A stretch of 64,000 nucleotides of DNA from Mytilus galloprovincialis (GCF_965363235.1 NC_134844.1:16722646-16786645); one strand, 5' to 3'; shown: positions 11,570 through 24,699, counted from the stretch's first letter. The notes: a model not told the origin generated them from the letters alone. Numbers and translations are program-made.

Positions 11570-11910
11570 TTTTAAATATTTGTTTTGTTTTTGTTCTAAT
11601 TGAGATTGACACGGTGATGACTGCTGTACCCTTATTTTGACAATTTTACCTTTTATGTCTGGTTTGTTCACGCATCGTTGTAGATATAATGAAATTTGAT
11701 GCGACTGTCATATAAATGAGAGGTTTAGCGCTATTAAACCAGGTTCAATCCACCATTTTCTACATTTGAGATGCCTGTGCCAAGTCAGAAGTATGACATT
11801 TGTTGTCCATTCATTTAATGTGTTTTATCATTTGATTTTGCAATTTAATTAGGGACTTTCCGTTTTAAATCTTTCTCGGAGTTCAGTATTTTTATGATTT
11901 TATTTTTTGC
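11570..11910 (+). repeat. Dispersed repeat R3
   Basis: Contains cacgcatcgttgtagatata, ttgattttgcaatttaatta, gggactttccgttttaaat and cggagttcagtattttta. The same order is seen at 54588-54785 and in part elsewhere. Confidence 0.7.
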
Positions 11911-13031
11911 TTCGAAAAAAAAAGATGTACAAAACAAAACACAGAACACAAGAGAATGATGATTGTTTGTGCCATAGGGTTGTTTTCGCATTTATGTATA
12001 ACCTATACTCCTATTCATATTGAAGAAAGAGTTTTGAAACAAAACAAAACATAAGAAGATTTTATTTAAATTATCTAGAAACTTAACAGAATGCGATGTA
12101 TGATATCATAGATAAAATTTCGTTCAATATATTAAAAAAAATATTATTCAGCCACTTTATCGCAATTTTTAAATCATTTAAAATAAAGTTGACTTTTTTC
12201 TTTCTTTATTTATAAAACATTTATTTCCATAAAACAAAGCATTTTAAATTTTGCGATTTTCTATTTTAGCCGGGAACAGGAATATTTTCTTTGATATTCC
12301 CAAAAGCATTTTCTAACAGCTATCTTATTTTATTTTACAATTCTAACTTTAAGTTTAGCGTTAAAGCTCATAGTGATGTTTATTCCTGTATAATTCATAC
12401 AGAGTGTGTCGAGTTACAGGTTATTTATTTTTCTTTCTTTTTAACGAACAGTTTTGCCAATAAATTGCAGTTTATTCTGCAGTGTTTACGTCAATGCTTT
12501 ATTGGTATCGTTTCAGAACGGTTTCAAATGGCAATTTCCTGTAATGAACTAATAGGACAGTAAAGTCATCAGATAATATTTTCTAACCCTACTATACCTC
12601 CATGAGCTAATTGACTTGTAGCCGAGTAACACATTTATGAAGAAAAAAAAGGAGAGTAAAGTTTCTCAAATTCAGTTTTTTGACAATGCTAAATCATATG
12701 TTTAACAAGATTGTCGAAAATAATAAATAAAGCTGTAATGATACTTTTATACGTAGACACCACTTACAAAGTCAGACAGTTTATGTAACGACTAGGTCTT
12801 TTGTTTGTAAAATAATGATTTACTTTACTTGAACAACTTTATTCAGTTATACAGAACAATTGATAGGATCATGTGTATATTTAAATGTCATATTGTGATG
12901 AAATGTCTTTTTGGATATCTTTGTTTATTTGTGTGATTTGTCCTTGATATTCGTTATCAAATAAGGACAGTTGTTCTAAAGAACAAAACGCACTGTAGAG
13001 TGAATTTGAAAGGAGGTGTATAAAAGACAAC

Positions 13032-13046
13032 ATGGATAAAACGTCT
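13032..13046 (+). CDS. Copy B probable 5' micro-exon (5 codons)
   Basis: ATG GAT AAA ACG TCT is followed directly by gtaagt. It is phase 0, and the acceptor ttattactag at 17695-17704 opens an in-frame AGG ATG, giving MDKTS then RMSASK. Copy C has the same arrangement. Without it, translation would start at 17708. Confidence 0.55.
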
Positions 13047-13426
13047 GTAAGTAAGAAATATTTTGTCCTAATGCAGGTTTTTCATTGAGATAAGTGTATA
13101 TGTATCAATTAAAATTTAATGTTGTACAAATGTATCCGATATAATGAAAATCCGACTTTCATATTCGGCGATTTTGATTAGTGGTCATATGTTTGTACAT
13201 GTATATTGGTTTTTCACATCTTTGTTTCTGAATACATATAAACAATGGGTATTTGGAAAATCTTTTATTTTTCGATCATGCATTCAACATTATTTCCAGT
13301 TTTATACTGGAGTGAAAAAAATATATAAAAATGTGCGTTTTCAGACAGACACTATTAACCGTTCAAAATTCATAGATTTTTGTATCAATAACTTTCTATT
13401 AGGATATTTCGAGTGACTCTTAAACC

Positions 13427-13590
13427 GACGATTAAATAGAGAATAATACATGGCAAAATCCGTATCATATGTCGTATCATCCCGAGACACAAATATCAGC
13501 CCAAGGGCCTTTAGGCCTAAGGAATGATATTGGTCGAGGGTGATACGGCATGTGATACGGATTTTTCCATGTTTTATACGCTTTATCATA
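13427..13590. repeat. Short foldback element
   Basis: Arms of about 65 bases: acatggcaaaatccgtatca pairs with tgatacggatttttccatgt, and tgtcgtatcatcccgag with ctcgagggtgatacggca-like sequence, around gggcctttaggcct. It lies in the long first intron of copy B, directly before the retroelement fragment. Confidence 0.7.
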
Positions 13591-13599
13591 TATTTCAAC

Positions 13600-14350
13600 A
13601 GGAGAGTATATATGAACTGTTTTCTGATCCATAGCACTGGGTTACCTTCAGTTAAGTCGGCCTCATATCTTGACTTACATCTAGAAATTGACAATGAGGG
13701 TCGGTTGAAAACAAAACTTTACGACAAAAGAGATGACTTCAGCTTTCCAATTGAGAACTTTCTATTTCTAAGTAGCAACATTCCAGCAGCACCTGCATAC
13801 GGGGTATATATCTCCCAATTGATACGATATTCCCGTGCTTGCATTTCCTATCATGATTTTCTTGATAGAGGGTTGCTGCTCACAAGGAAGCTATTAAACC
13901 AAGAGTTCCAAATGGTGAAGCTGAAATCATCCCTTCGTAAATTTTACGGACGCCATCCCGAGTTGGTTGACCGTTATGGAATAACCGTTTCACAAATGAT
14001 ATCGGATATGTTCCTTACGTCGTAACTACAATCCCCTTCCCTTTCATGAATGTGACCTACCGAATCAGACTATTTACCGGATTTGTTATCGCATAAGCAA
14101 CACGACGGGTGCCGCATGTGGAGCAGGATCTGCTTACCCTTCCGGAGCACCTGAGATCACCCCTAGGTTTTTTGGTGGGGTTCGTGTTGTTTATTCTTTA
14201 GTTTTCTATGTTGTGTCGTGTGTGCTGTTGTTTGTTTGTCTCTTTCATTTTTAGCCATGGCGTTGTCAGTTTGTTTAAGATTTATGAGTTTGACTGTCCC
14301 TTTGGTATCTTTCGTCCCTCTTTTAATACCTCAATTCTGCTGCTGTATTT
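13600..14350 (+). mobile_element. Retroelement fossil: reverse-transcriptase C-terminal part plus 3' tail
   Basis: The frame up to 14025 contains SASYLDLHLEIDNEGRL, AYGVYISQLIRYSRAC and LKSSLRKFYGRHPELVDRYG, the C-terminal segment of a reverse-transcriptase-bearing element common in invertebrate genomes, probably Penelope-like or non-LTR. It is followed by a tail with gagcaggatctgcttaccct. It is a 5'-truncated, broken remnant. Tail fragments recur at 7545-7765 and perhaps 55795-55920. Confidence 0.65.
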
Positions 14351-15659
14351 TACACCAGGAACAACCAAATTGACCCTTTTTGATATATGATTGATAAGTC
14401 CAGATCACTATATTTCTATACTCCAGTCAGCCCTTTGGATGGCTATGTCGGATTTAAAGAAAATAACACTATGTAATGATACTCGAGGACTCTGTTTTCA
14501 CTCATAAAAGCTGGATACGAAGTTAAAGCTTTTAAATAATAATTTAATTTGGGACGGAAGACGTATTCTGATTTGCTGAACTTTTTTTTTATCTATCAAC
14601 TCATCTATCAAATTATGTACATACATTTAATCTCACTTGTAGCAGAATTAGGCTGTTAATTACATAGCTGAACTGGGAAAGACTTTTAACATGAACTATA
14701 GGATTGCATATGATGTCACTATTGAAAAAGATATTTATAAAAACGAAATATTTTTCTGTTGCCCTTTTTATAAATCACTCACTGGTTAAAATAATTGAAT
14801 ATATGAATTCCATAAGTGCAGTAGGGAAAACTACCGAAAAATATATACAAACATGTTACTTTTAAACACTGGTTAATCATGCATTCTTTTCATTATGACT
14901 CCTAAAAATGTGTTGTAGTATTTCCGAGGTAAAATACCAAAAACGGTGCTTTTGAAGTAGAAGAACAATTTCTAGATTTAAAGAATCCATCAACGAACAT
15001 GCATTTCTAATTTGTAATTGGAATCAATTTCTTAAACAAAAGATGCTAATCTTCTAATATATATTCTCGGAAAAAAACAATACACCCATTCTAGTTTAGA
15101 CGATGGTCCTCTATGTAAAATATTACATTTGTAATTAGTTTGATATCTTGTACACGATTTTATTCAATTTTATAAATCTGTCCGATAAAATAAATTAATA
15201 AAACATTTTTGTTTTGACCAAGTATCCATGCTTAGATTGGGTTCTGATTATTTCATGATTCAATGTTAGATATGAATAAAGCGGAACGGCTAGTTGTATT
15301 CATACTTAAAAATGTTCGTTGTCCTTCTCGTTAATTAAAATATGTGTACATGTAAAATGGATTATTAACACACAAAACTGGAATTGAAAGGTTGCGCACT
15401 TACAATTTCAAATGCTGGCATGTCAGTAAGTGCTAGTAGTCCTTTGTTCTTTTGTTACCTGTTCTGACACTATAGTCTTAGTGAGACTTAATTATTTCTC
15501 TCTCCCTCCATTACTCACTCACTCAAATCCAAACTCAAACAAAAGTATACAAAATACAACATTAACTGAAAATTAAAGACCAACCAACACGAAGGATTGA
15601 AAATAATTATATTACATTGTAATTTCTATAAATTTCCTGTTACAAAACTATTAATTTTT

Positions 15660-16085
15660 CGAAAAACTAAGGATGTTCTTATCCCAGGAATAGATTACCT
15701 TAGCCGTATTCGGCAAAACTTTTTAGAATTTTTGGTCCTCAATGCTCTCCACTTTGTACTTGTTTGGCTTTACAACTATTTTGATTTGAGCGTCACTGAT
15801 GAGTCTTGTGTGAGGGGGCAAAATAGGGGATCCGTTAACATGTTAACGCAATAGCTCGATTTTGGCAAAAACAGTTAACAAAAAATGCAAAAAAGCTGAT
15901 AACAGTTCAAACAGTTGGTTGAAAACAATTAACAGTTTAAATTTACCTCAGATAACAGTTAAAATCACCTTGAAAAAGGCCAAAACAAGTTAACATAAAA
16001 ATGTATCCCCCCCATTCTGATGTAGACGAAACGCGCGTCTGGCGTACTAAATTATAATCCTGGTACCTTTGATAACTATTATAAA
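15660..16085 (+). repeat. Composite dispersed repeat with gttaac-rich core
   Basis: Outer parts are the cgcgcgtct family: ttgatttgagcgtcactgat, then gacgaaacgcgcgtctggcg. Between them (15834-16000) is an AT-rich block with many cagttaac/gttaaca words, including the perfect palindrome gttaacatgttaac at 15834-15847. It looks like an insertion into the outer repeat. In copy B intron 1. Confidence 0.55.
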
Positions 16086-17704
16086 TATATATCACGTCCG
16101 TATTCAGCTCTTATGCAAATTATTTGTGCAATGATTACTTTTACTGTGTAAACATTGTGACTGGTTATAAAACATAACATATCTAACTTGATTGGTATCT
16201 ATGCACCTAGGTCTCTACAATGGGGATGAGAATAAAGGTACAAAACAAAGATATTGTATTGCTCTTATAAAATCAAATTTTATTATATGTACACGTTCTC
16301 AAACCAATAATTTAAAGTCCTTACAATCGAACAATATGTTTCTGTTTTGAATGGCATCTGATTATCTTTTTGATAGGCTTTATATGGGTTATCATTAACA
16401 AGAAGGACATGTTTTATTCATACTTTTAACACAAAGAGAAGTACCGAAGTCCTGAAAGTATGCTAAAAATCATGCATGTAAATGGAATGAGGACATATAG
16501 AAAACAACATAAAAGTATTCATCTTTTAAATGCACTTGTGAATCTAAAGCTTATAAATATCAAATTGATTACTTGGATTGATTCTTGCTTGCAAAACGTC
16601 AAGTAGCCATTGTATCATGCATATTTAAAAATAATTATCGCAATAGACAGTACTTTGGCACTTGCAACAAAATACTCACGCACCCATCATAGATTTGTTG
16701 CATGGTTTTAATAACGTGCATAGAGCTTGTACTGTACGTATATGAGACATTTGAGTTAATGTCCCCATTCGTGCTTAATGTGACTGCGTATTTATATACG
16801 CACCAACAGCCATCGTTATCACAGTCAACATTTGCGGTGATTACCTAGACCCCTCTATTGATTTAGATCCGTAATAAAAAAACAAGTTGAGATATGAATA
16901 TATGCAATGCAACGCTTGGTCTAATTTTAGAGAAAAACTCAACGCTGTGTGCACGTTATGCTGAAAGTTAAATTTTGCATTGCAAGATTTTTACTTTTAC
17001 ATAACAAAAACTTATTTCTCATATCAAACAAAATTGCCTGTCTGCATCCATGACTGCTCTTCATTGATTTGTTGTTTCATTTGCTGTAGTTCTCGGTATA
17101 TATACTTACTGCCATCATACGCTTATCCATGAAAGAACCGTTGAAAAACTAACAAAAAATAGGACTTTACCAACTATTTAACTTCCAAGGTAATGTCTAT
17201 ATAAATTGAAATTTAAAAACCCAGTCAAAACAGTCGACATACCAGTAGAACTTATAAATGATAATTGGGGCTAATCTTGGTATTAATGTAATCAATCATA
17301 TATTGAACTAAAACAGTCTTGCATGGTTCAGTGTAAATGAATTTTTATTCTAAAAATGAATAAATAAAATAACTTAGATATTTCAAATGAGAATATAAAT
17401 ATATCTAAAGCAAATATGAAAGAAATAAGTAATCGAATGCTTATAAATTTACACGTTCTTAGAGGATCAAGTCCTGTATTTAGTAAGTGTGTTTAATATG
17501 TCTTAACATCTTAAATATGTCGAAAACAACGCCCGAATACATTCCAATAGATTTTGAAAACTTAATTCACAAAACAAAATTCCCATTCAATCATCTTCAT
17601 CTCCGAAATCATTCATTTATAATAACAATAACAGCAGAGTGTGAACTAATTCCATAAAACATTATATATAATTATGTTAAGAGTTGATTTCTTATTATTA
17701 CTAG

Positions 17705-17909
17705 AGGATGTCAGCGTCTAAAGTCAAACCTCCAAGAAAGTTAAATCATTTTGAACTGACACGACCAACAGATCTCGCTGCTGCATATCATTATGATAAA
17801 GTACTAGGTGTCTTAGCCAAAGAACCAAATGACAGGTCGGATTCAGATATATGCCAAATCAAATCGTGGTTTCAGAAAAAGTCAGATTTGTTTAACCAGT
17901 TGAACGATG
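17705..17909 (+). CDS. Copy B exon with first conserved helix
   Basis: Acceptor ctag ends at 17704; the in-frame ATG is at 17708; donor gtatgt is at 17910. It encodes NHFELTRPTDLAAAYHYDKV and WFQKKSDLFNQLND. From the ATG it is 202 nt, exactly the copy A length. Confidence 0.88.
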
Positions 17910-20900
17910 GTATGTTATTAGTGCACGTCTGTCAAGTAACGCTCTTGTATGACAAAGGTCATTCAGTCAACATTTAAAAAATTGAAACTAACATATAAAG
18001 TATTAAGTTAGCTTTTATTGTTATTTGTTTATTTTACTTATATTATTTTAGTACCTTCGTTCTATAAAACTTTTGTATTTAATCGTTTTGATGTCCACGC
18101 ACTTTCAGTTATTTATTTTTGTTGTTGTCCACAACGATATCTTATTCTAACCATCTAATTTGATTATTCATCTACAAAAGCAATAACAGTAAGCTTAATC
18201 AGATATATCTATATATTTTACGTCTGAGAAGTAACTTTAAATACTAGACATTTTAAATTACAAAGGATAAAGTTACAAAGAGTAAAGTTATTGCATGTTA
18301 ATTTTATAATTTGTTCACCTTTATTATTCTTTTATTTTATTTTTGTGTTTGTATTTCGAATAGAAATTCAAAACCGTCTCGTAAATGTCTAACTGATACA
18401 GTTTTAATCTTATATTAACAAGGTGTGTTTCACCAACAGGAAATACCCCAAAATATGAAAGACAACATTAACTTAAACGTTATTCAAGAGGTTGGTTTTA
18501 AGTTTTAAATTTCATATCTATTGGTAGGTATTCTGTGTTTCCCAACGTCTCCTCAATCAAAGACTGAATGTTGCAATTAATCTTCAACATTTACAGTAGT
18601 GGATCGCACAACATGCATGAACACGCAAATTAAAACAAATTTCACCAAGATTTGTATTTTTCCCATATTTTATCCTTTTTTTAACTTATATTATATATAT
18701 CTCAAGCTGATATAACTGGTAGGGATTCCATGCCTATGGTTTCCTTTTCACAACATTCTTCTATCATATCTAGTAACTATAACAACGAATATATCCTGTT
18801 TGCAAAGATGTCGAGACTGTCTAGTAATTTAATTTCCTTTCAGAAATTATTCTTGATTTGATTAAGAACTGTGAATTTGTAACAGTTGAACGTGATCACG
18901 TGATTATCAAACAGGGTGACAAAGGCGATTGGTGAGTTTAAATAATGTAGATCACAGCTGATGATATGCAAGATGTAGAACCAAAATATATAGCTAAATA
19001 TAAAACCAAGTTTAATTCACCATTTTCTACTCAAGGAAATGCCTGTATCTAGTCAGGAATATGACAGTTGTTTTCTATTCGTTTGATGTGCTGGATCCGT
19101 TTAATGAAGAACTTTCCGTTTTAAATTTTTCTTAAAGATCGGAATTTTTGCCACTTTACTTTTTATGGTACCTATAGTTAGACTACTCAGAGTATGTATA
19201 CTATAGATATAATTTTGTAAGTACTTAGATCAAACATATCAAAATAAAGAACTACATGTATCAAGAGGAAATTCAAAGCTCATAGTCGAGCAGAGATTAC
19301 AAAGAGAAGCCAAATGACAAATGACAAAACAAAATGAACGGAACAGATGAACAATAGACCACTTCCCACAATTCCGGAAACAAGTTGATAGAAAAGGACA
19401 TGATGTAACAGCTCAAGAAGGCAAACTAGAAGATATAAAACTTTTAATCAATATTGTATCAAAAAAAGAGATCACAAAACACTTTTGCTAAACATGTTAA
19501 AGGAGATAACGCGAACAGAAAAAAAAAACAGCACGCAAAACTCTACAGAAACAAATTTAACGTTCAAAAGTCCGGTGCGTTGTTTAGGTTAAAAGTAAGC
19601 AGTAACCTGTCTACATGTACCAGTGTCATTTTTCCTATGTTTGTCTTAATAATTTAAAACAGCTAAACAGCAATTATTGCACTAAAAAAATATAAGAATG
19701 ATAATATTATATTATCAGACAGGACGGAAACAAATTAAGCTAAACGTATATCAGCAATGACCGTAACTGGATTAAGTTGGTAACATATTTAAAAGAGTTT
19801 GATACAACTGTGTGAAATATTACTACATCACCATCCCAATAACATAATTCATAGTCATTATTATCAAACACAAATATGTTGCTAGCCTCAATATAAAAAT
19901 TAGGGAGGTTTACATTTACTACTTTATTTTAGACAGGCTATTAATATTTTTATTTTGAATGTCTGCAAGCCGCATAAAAGAGGACGGACAATATTTTGAC
20001 CAATTCATCCTCGAGTTATTTGTGATTAATCCTTCTCCTGTGCTGAAGATAACTAAGTGTTGTTTTCATATAAATACATCCCCAGTTTGAGATTAACCAT
20101 AGACATAGATATCAGAAACTGTAAAAATAAAACAAGTTAGTATCTTCATTCTGATGCAAATTTCGAATATCCTTTATAGCTTCTTCATTATTCTGAATGG
20201 ATCCGTAGCGATCTTCATCGGTTCAACTATAACAAAGGAAGATGGGCGCCAGGAAAGAGCTTTAGAAGAACTTGAATCGTCGACAAAAGACACCGAAATA
20301 ACTGACTTACAAGAGGATTTTAAAGAAATGAAGTTCGATCGTTCTAATTTCGGAAAATATGTTGGCAAAATAGGCAAGAAATAAAAACTGATGAAATGTT
20401 GAGCCGCATCTACATCTAGTTAATGCATTTTAGTCTTATAAGGTTATTTTGGTCAATACCTTATTTGAAAAAGTCGGCAGATAAAGACGTTAATTCTTGT
20501 TTTTAGCTATTTTTCAGATATTTTCTTCTTGTTAATTAAGTTATGTTCACATTTTTTGCTTGGAGTCAATAAGTACTTTTTAGTGCCTTTGTCCAACAAA
20601 TCAGTATGTTGCTGTCAACCATTATAAATCGCATAAAAGTGCTGAATATTATTTCGACATTAATAGTCCGAACGTAATTAATATACCTGTAATTTTCAAT
20701 AGTAATACAATATCATTTTCTTTAAAAAGAAATTAGTAGAAGGATATATATGTAAATATAATTTCAAAGAATAGACCTTTTTTAGTGAAAACATAACAAA
20801 TAACATGCATAAACAAATATACAGACAGAAACATTCATATAGGGTAAATTCTTTCCAATGTTAATAATCATGATCAGTAATATTACAAAAAGAAACCAGT

Positions 20901-23900
20901 ACAGATCGACACTATTTATTTCATGCATGTAGTTTTTGTTTGAAAGCCTGAACGAGTAATGTAAATCAATGTACAGTAACATTACATATGCTATTTTTTT
21001 TAGAATCTGGTAAAAGTTTTGGAGAACTTGCACTTTTAAATGCTGATTGTGTTCGGAATGCATCCATTATTGCGGATGAGGCTACAGACTTGATTGTTAT
21101 TAATCGGGAATTATTCAATAGATGTATCCGTTTGTTTCATGCTAAAGAGTTTGAGGAACGAAACCATTTTGTTGAAACAAATCCATTATTTAAAGGATGG
21201 CTCCCTAAGTTTAAGGTACAAATGGCGATGAGCTTACGGAAGGAAAAGTTAAATTTTGAACGTGTCATTGTAAAACAAGGAGATCGTTTTGACGGTTTAC
21301 GTTTTATTACCAGGTAATCAATGATTTTTTGGCTGAATTTCATTTATATATAGCGTTGGGTGGTTTTCTGCTCGGGCAGTCTTTTTGACGCAAGAAGATA
21401 TGATACTATTATAATATCAAAGATGTTTGAAAGGATATTAGAAATATGTTGTTGTAAACTATAAAGAAAGATACCATAGTTCGATAGAAAATATATAGAG
21501 TAAAAAAGACAAAAAACAACAAGTTTAAAGGTAAAATTCAAACAATGTTTACAAAAAATATATAGAAGGTTAAAGGAGAAAACAAACAAAACCCATTATT
21601 AAAATTTGTCATTCAATATCAGTCGAAAAGTTGTATCTGGTATTACCTGTATGCATAAAGACTAGTAAGGGATGTTTAACGACCCTGGCTTCCTATGAGG
21701 ATTAATTCTTAAACCGTTATATATGACCATAAAAATTGAAATACAAATACGGAGATTAGCTCATCATAGATACCAGGATTAAAATTTGTATTTTTGCAAG
21801 ACGCGCGTTTTGTGTACAAAAGACTCATCATCAAAGAAATGATAAATTCAATACCAACGGAGACACGATATACATTGAAATAATATTATCTAGTACATAA
21901 GATAATGCGCGTTGGACGCACGGAAATTATTTCATAGCACAGACAAATACATATTGGCACTTCAGAATATTAAAGCTGACCACAGATGCTTTTAATTCGT
22001 AAGCTATTCTTGCTTCATAAGCTGCACCATTGTGTAACTCATGACGATAATAACTCATTAACATGTCTCATTTGATGCATAACCATGCTAACACTTTGAA
22101 AAGGAATGTTATTGTTGCTTCGACAAATGTATTTTTTAATTTGTAATTCAGATATTCTGTCACTATTTACTACGTTATGATGACTTATGTCATAATGTCA
22201 ATGAAATGACTTCAAAATTCAGTACCCCTAGTTCAGTAGTTTCAGCGTTCTCAACAAGTCAGGGATATATTGATAAAAAAAATGGGTTTCGATCCACGAA
22301 ATCATTGTTTTAGTAGCAAATCGTTGTAAACGTCTTAATCTTGAAAAACTACCAGATGAGACACGTTTAGTTGTTCATTTATCGGTTTGCTTTTTAAAAC
22401 TATCTATATTTAAGCTAACACAAGTTCTACAATATGTGTTGTTCATGTATACACTCTTTCTATGATCATTTTTAGGATGAATCAATGATTCGTATTTGTT
22501 GTTTTTATTTCAGTGGCCAGGCCAAGCTTACATCTGACTCATACCTGCATTCTATCCAATATCCAGACTATTATCCTCTACCGGATGTTGACGAGCTGGA
22601 GAAAGATGAAGTTCGAGAATCACTTCGTCAGTTAGTTTATTTACTAGTTAATAAGATAAACATAAAAACATTTTGCTCAAATCTTCTTTGTTATACAATA
22701 TAAAATTGATATACTTTTAAAACCTGACATACAACGTTAACAGCATTTCAATTAACAGTACAAGTAATTGTTTTCGTAACATTTATCTATAAGAATAACA
22801 AAAACGTTCATAAGAAGGCTACGTAAATATGGAAGATAATTTTGAATGTTTGAGGTACGGTTCATTTCTAGCATTTGCAAAACGAGCACTTCTTATTCTA
22901 AAATATTGTTTTCTATTGAAATCATTTAATATAATGTTATATAGTGGTATACATATGCATTTAGGGAACTGAAGATGAATGAATGCAAATCAGCAACAAA
23001 ATCCCGTCCAAAGCTCTTCACAAATGATACAGATAGGAGCGACAAACGTTCTCCAAAACAGAGTAATCGTAACATAGAACTTTGCTTAATCTGCTCTCAG
23101 GAAATCATTGGTATGTCATTCTCTTATTATTAGTATCATATATATTTTCAATAGAATGCATCCCCTTAGAATATCGATCGTCTGTCTGTTTGTTCGATTG
23201 TACTTGAACACTTTATTTAAGTTCAAATTTTATAAAACATAAGCACCAAAAGGGTCTTCATCCAAAGACTTTGTATAAAAAAAATCAGACATCATCGTTC
23301 TGTCATAACAAATAATTAATAAGACGGAACTTTATGCATATGGCCACTGGAACGGACATGGCTACTGCATAGTTTGCACTGATGACCATCAAGCCACGGA
23401 ACCGAACAAATGGAATATAACATAAAAATAATAAAAATTTAGTTAACAATACCGTGGTATTATATTTATTAGATACAAGTTTTATGATTGAAATAGTGCG
23501 CCAAAATGAGGCTGTGTACATTGCAAACATTGAATCATCTGTGTTTTAGTTGGAACATTTAACATGTTTGTAAAGACATACAAAACAAACCAAAATTACT
23601 TTTATTGTGCGAATTTTGTGCATGGTTCAATGAAAAAAACAAATAGCAACACAAGCAAAGGTCATTTTTTTTTCGAACTAATTGTCATCTGTACGAATCT
23701 ATACGTACAGATATCTAACTACCTATTTATATGCAGCTCATAAATGAACATGTATGCGCCTACATGATAGCTATTCATAATAATTTAATAACACCGAAGA
23801 CATATTTCAGGTGACATGGAAGTGGCCATGGAGCTAGACACATATTCATATACCGTAACATGTATACAGGAAACAGAAATGTATGTCTTAGACCAGAAAA

Positions 23901-24286
23901 ATTACGAAAGGTTAATAGAAAAACGACATCCACAGACTATTGAAAAGATTAAAAAGTCAGTGCAAGAAAAATACTCTTTAACACTATCTTGGATAAAAGA
24001 TAAGAAGGAAATTCCTTTATTTCGATATTTGATATACAAAATTCAAAAGAAGGAACGAAAGCAGAAAATTAAACAAAAAGAAATAAAAGAACAGGATAAA
24101 AAGATTTCAGACGCTTGGATTGCATCTAGTCTTAAAACTGGACCTTTGGTTGACATGTTCGGACCTGGGAGTGTATTTCACATAATACGAATGAAAGCAA
24201 AACAGCGAAATATGGAAAAACTAGATTATAAAGCTAACAAACGCATAACCCGAGAATGCAGTAGACATAACAAATATCCAGCTTAA
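17708..24286 (+). CDS. Copy B: cyclic-nucleotide-binding domain protein, CNBD2-like, longest C-terminus
   Basis: Spliced CDS: 17708-17909, 18844-18931, 20180-20373, 21004-21313, 22514-22630, 22965-23110, 23811-24286. The total is 1533 nt, 510 aa. If the micro-exon at 13032-13046 is used (acceptor at 17704) the protein gains six residues and is 516 aa. Domain order is as in copy A: conserved WFQKKSDLFNQLND helix, first binding domain with KQGDKGD and FGELALL (E169, R179 of the cassette), divergent second domain, linker, then DMEVAMELDTYSYTVTC. The C-terminus continues about 60 residues past the point where A and C stop, with DMFGPGSVFHIIRMKAK, which I think is ancestral because it resembles the end of family members I remember. 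The intron after exon 3 is GC-AG. It is probably a cAMP/cGMP-binding regulator; its tissue cannot be read from DNA. Confidence 0.87.
18844..18931 (+). CDS. Copy B 88-nt exon
   Basis: Between cctttcag and gtgagt. It encodes EIILDLIKNCEFVTVERD and IIKQGDKGD. Confidence 0.9.
19003..19165 (+). repeat. Dispersed repeat R3
   Basis: Contains caccattttctactcaagga, gtcaggaatatgacagttgt and gaactttccgttttaaattt. In copy B, between the 88-nt exon and the next. Confidence 0.6.
20180..20373 (+). CDS. Copy B exon ending in a GC donor
   Basis: Follows ctttatag. It encodes FFIILNGSVAIFIGST, a variable acidic loop and FDRSNFGKYVGKI. The exon ends ATAG followed by gcaagaa; without splicing there the frame stops within four codons, so the GC donor is needed. 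Confidence 0.87.
21004..21313 (+). CDS. Copy B 310-nt exon with phosphate-binding cassette
   Basis: Between tttttttag and gtaatc. It encodes SGKSFGELALLNADCVRNAS and the conserved NPLFKGW to FDGLRFITR. Confidence 0.93.
21745..21860 (-). repeat. Dispersed repeat fragment (cgcgcgtct family)
   Basis: Contains tcatcatagataccaggatt, caagacgcgcgttttgtgta and caaaagactcatca. Reverse sense of 37985-38110. Confidence 0.6.
22514..22630 (+). CDS. Copy B 117-nt exon
   Basis: Between tatttcag and gttagt. The donor is after CGT CA, keeping the phase and length of the paralogs. It encodes GQAKLTSDSYLHSIQYPDYY and PLPDVDELEKDEVRESLR. Confidence 0.88.
22965..23110 (+). CDS. Copy B linker exon
   Basis: 146 nt between catttag and gtatgt. 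It encodes a Lys/Ser-rich linker ending IELCLICSQEIIG. It contains no long open frame of its own and is identified by position and phase. Confidence 0.85.
23811..24286 (+). CDS. Copy B last exon with extended tail
   Basis: Follows catatttcag. It encodes DMEVAMELDTYSYTVTC, YVLDQKNYERLIEKRHPQ, then a tail with TGPLVDMFGPGSVFHIIRM and ends TAA at 24284-24286. Confidence 0.93.
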
Positions 24287-24400
24287 CAAGTAGACTGCCT
24301 GACAAATAATGTTTTATATAAAAAACGATATCAAAATTGTTGTCATGTATTTTTAAGTATGTTTTTAATATGTCTACATTAGTTGTTCCTTTTGTTTACA

Positions 24401-24406
24401 ATTAAA
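24401..24406 (+). terminator. Possible poly(A) signal, copy B
   Basis: ATTAAA, the common variant, lies about 115 bases past the stop. Confidence 0.35.
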
Positions 24407-24699
24407 CTACTACAGTTGTTTAAACAAAGAATACTCAACCAAGGTGCCACTGAAAAGTGATGGAGTCGGATTCGATCATCTATATTTTATATCTACCTAT
24501 GTGACGTTTACATGCTGATCAGCTGATATACGTCAAACACGCTATTTTACGTCAGAGTTGATGTTAACATAACATCAAATTTTGAATTATTCGAAACTTT
24601 GTTTTTACCTTAAGACACATATGGTCTAAGTCGTATTGGGCATATTGTTTCGCATTGTCTTCAATTTGTATTTGATTATTCCATCCAACTGTTTTTGAT

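Larger units (their letters stand above)
10862..13031. other. Intergenic, copy A to copy B
   Basis: Holds a foldback (10998-11104) and one copy of repeat R3 (about 11570-11910). The rest is AT-rich with no supported gene. The sequence just before the copy B micro-exon has tataaaa at 13020-13026, too close to the ATG to call a promoter. Confidence 0.4.

Noticed and set aside
13020-13026. TATA box for copy B
   Set aside because: tataaaa lies only six bases before the ATG, too close to place a transcription start and leader between them.
13341-13694. Minus-strand frame of 117 codons
   Set aside because: It covers the foldback and the reverse of the retroelement fragment; no independent support.
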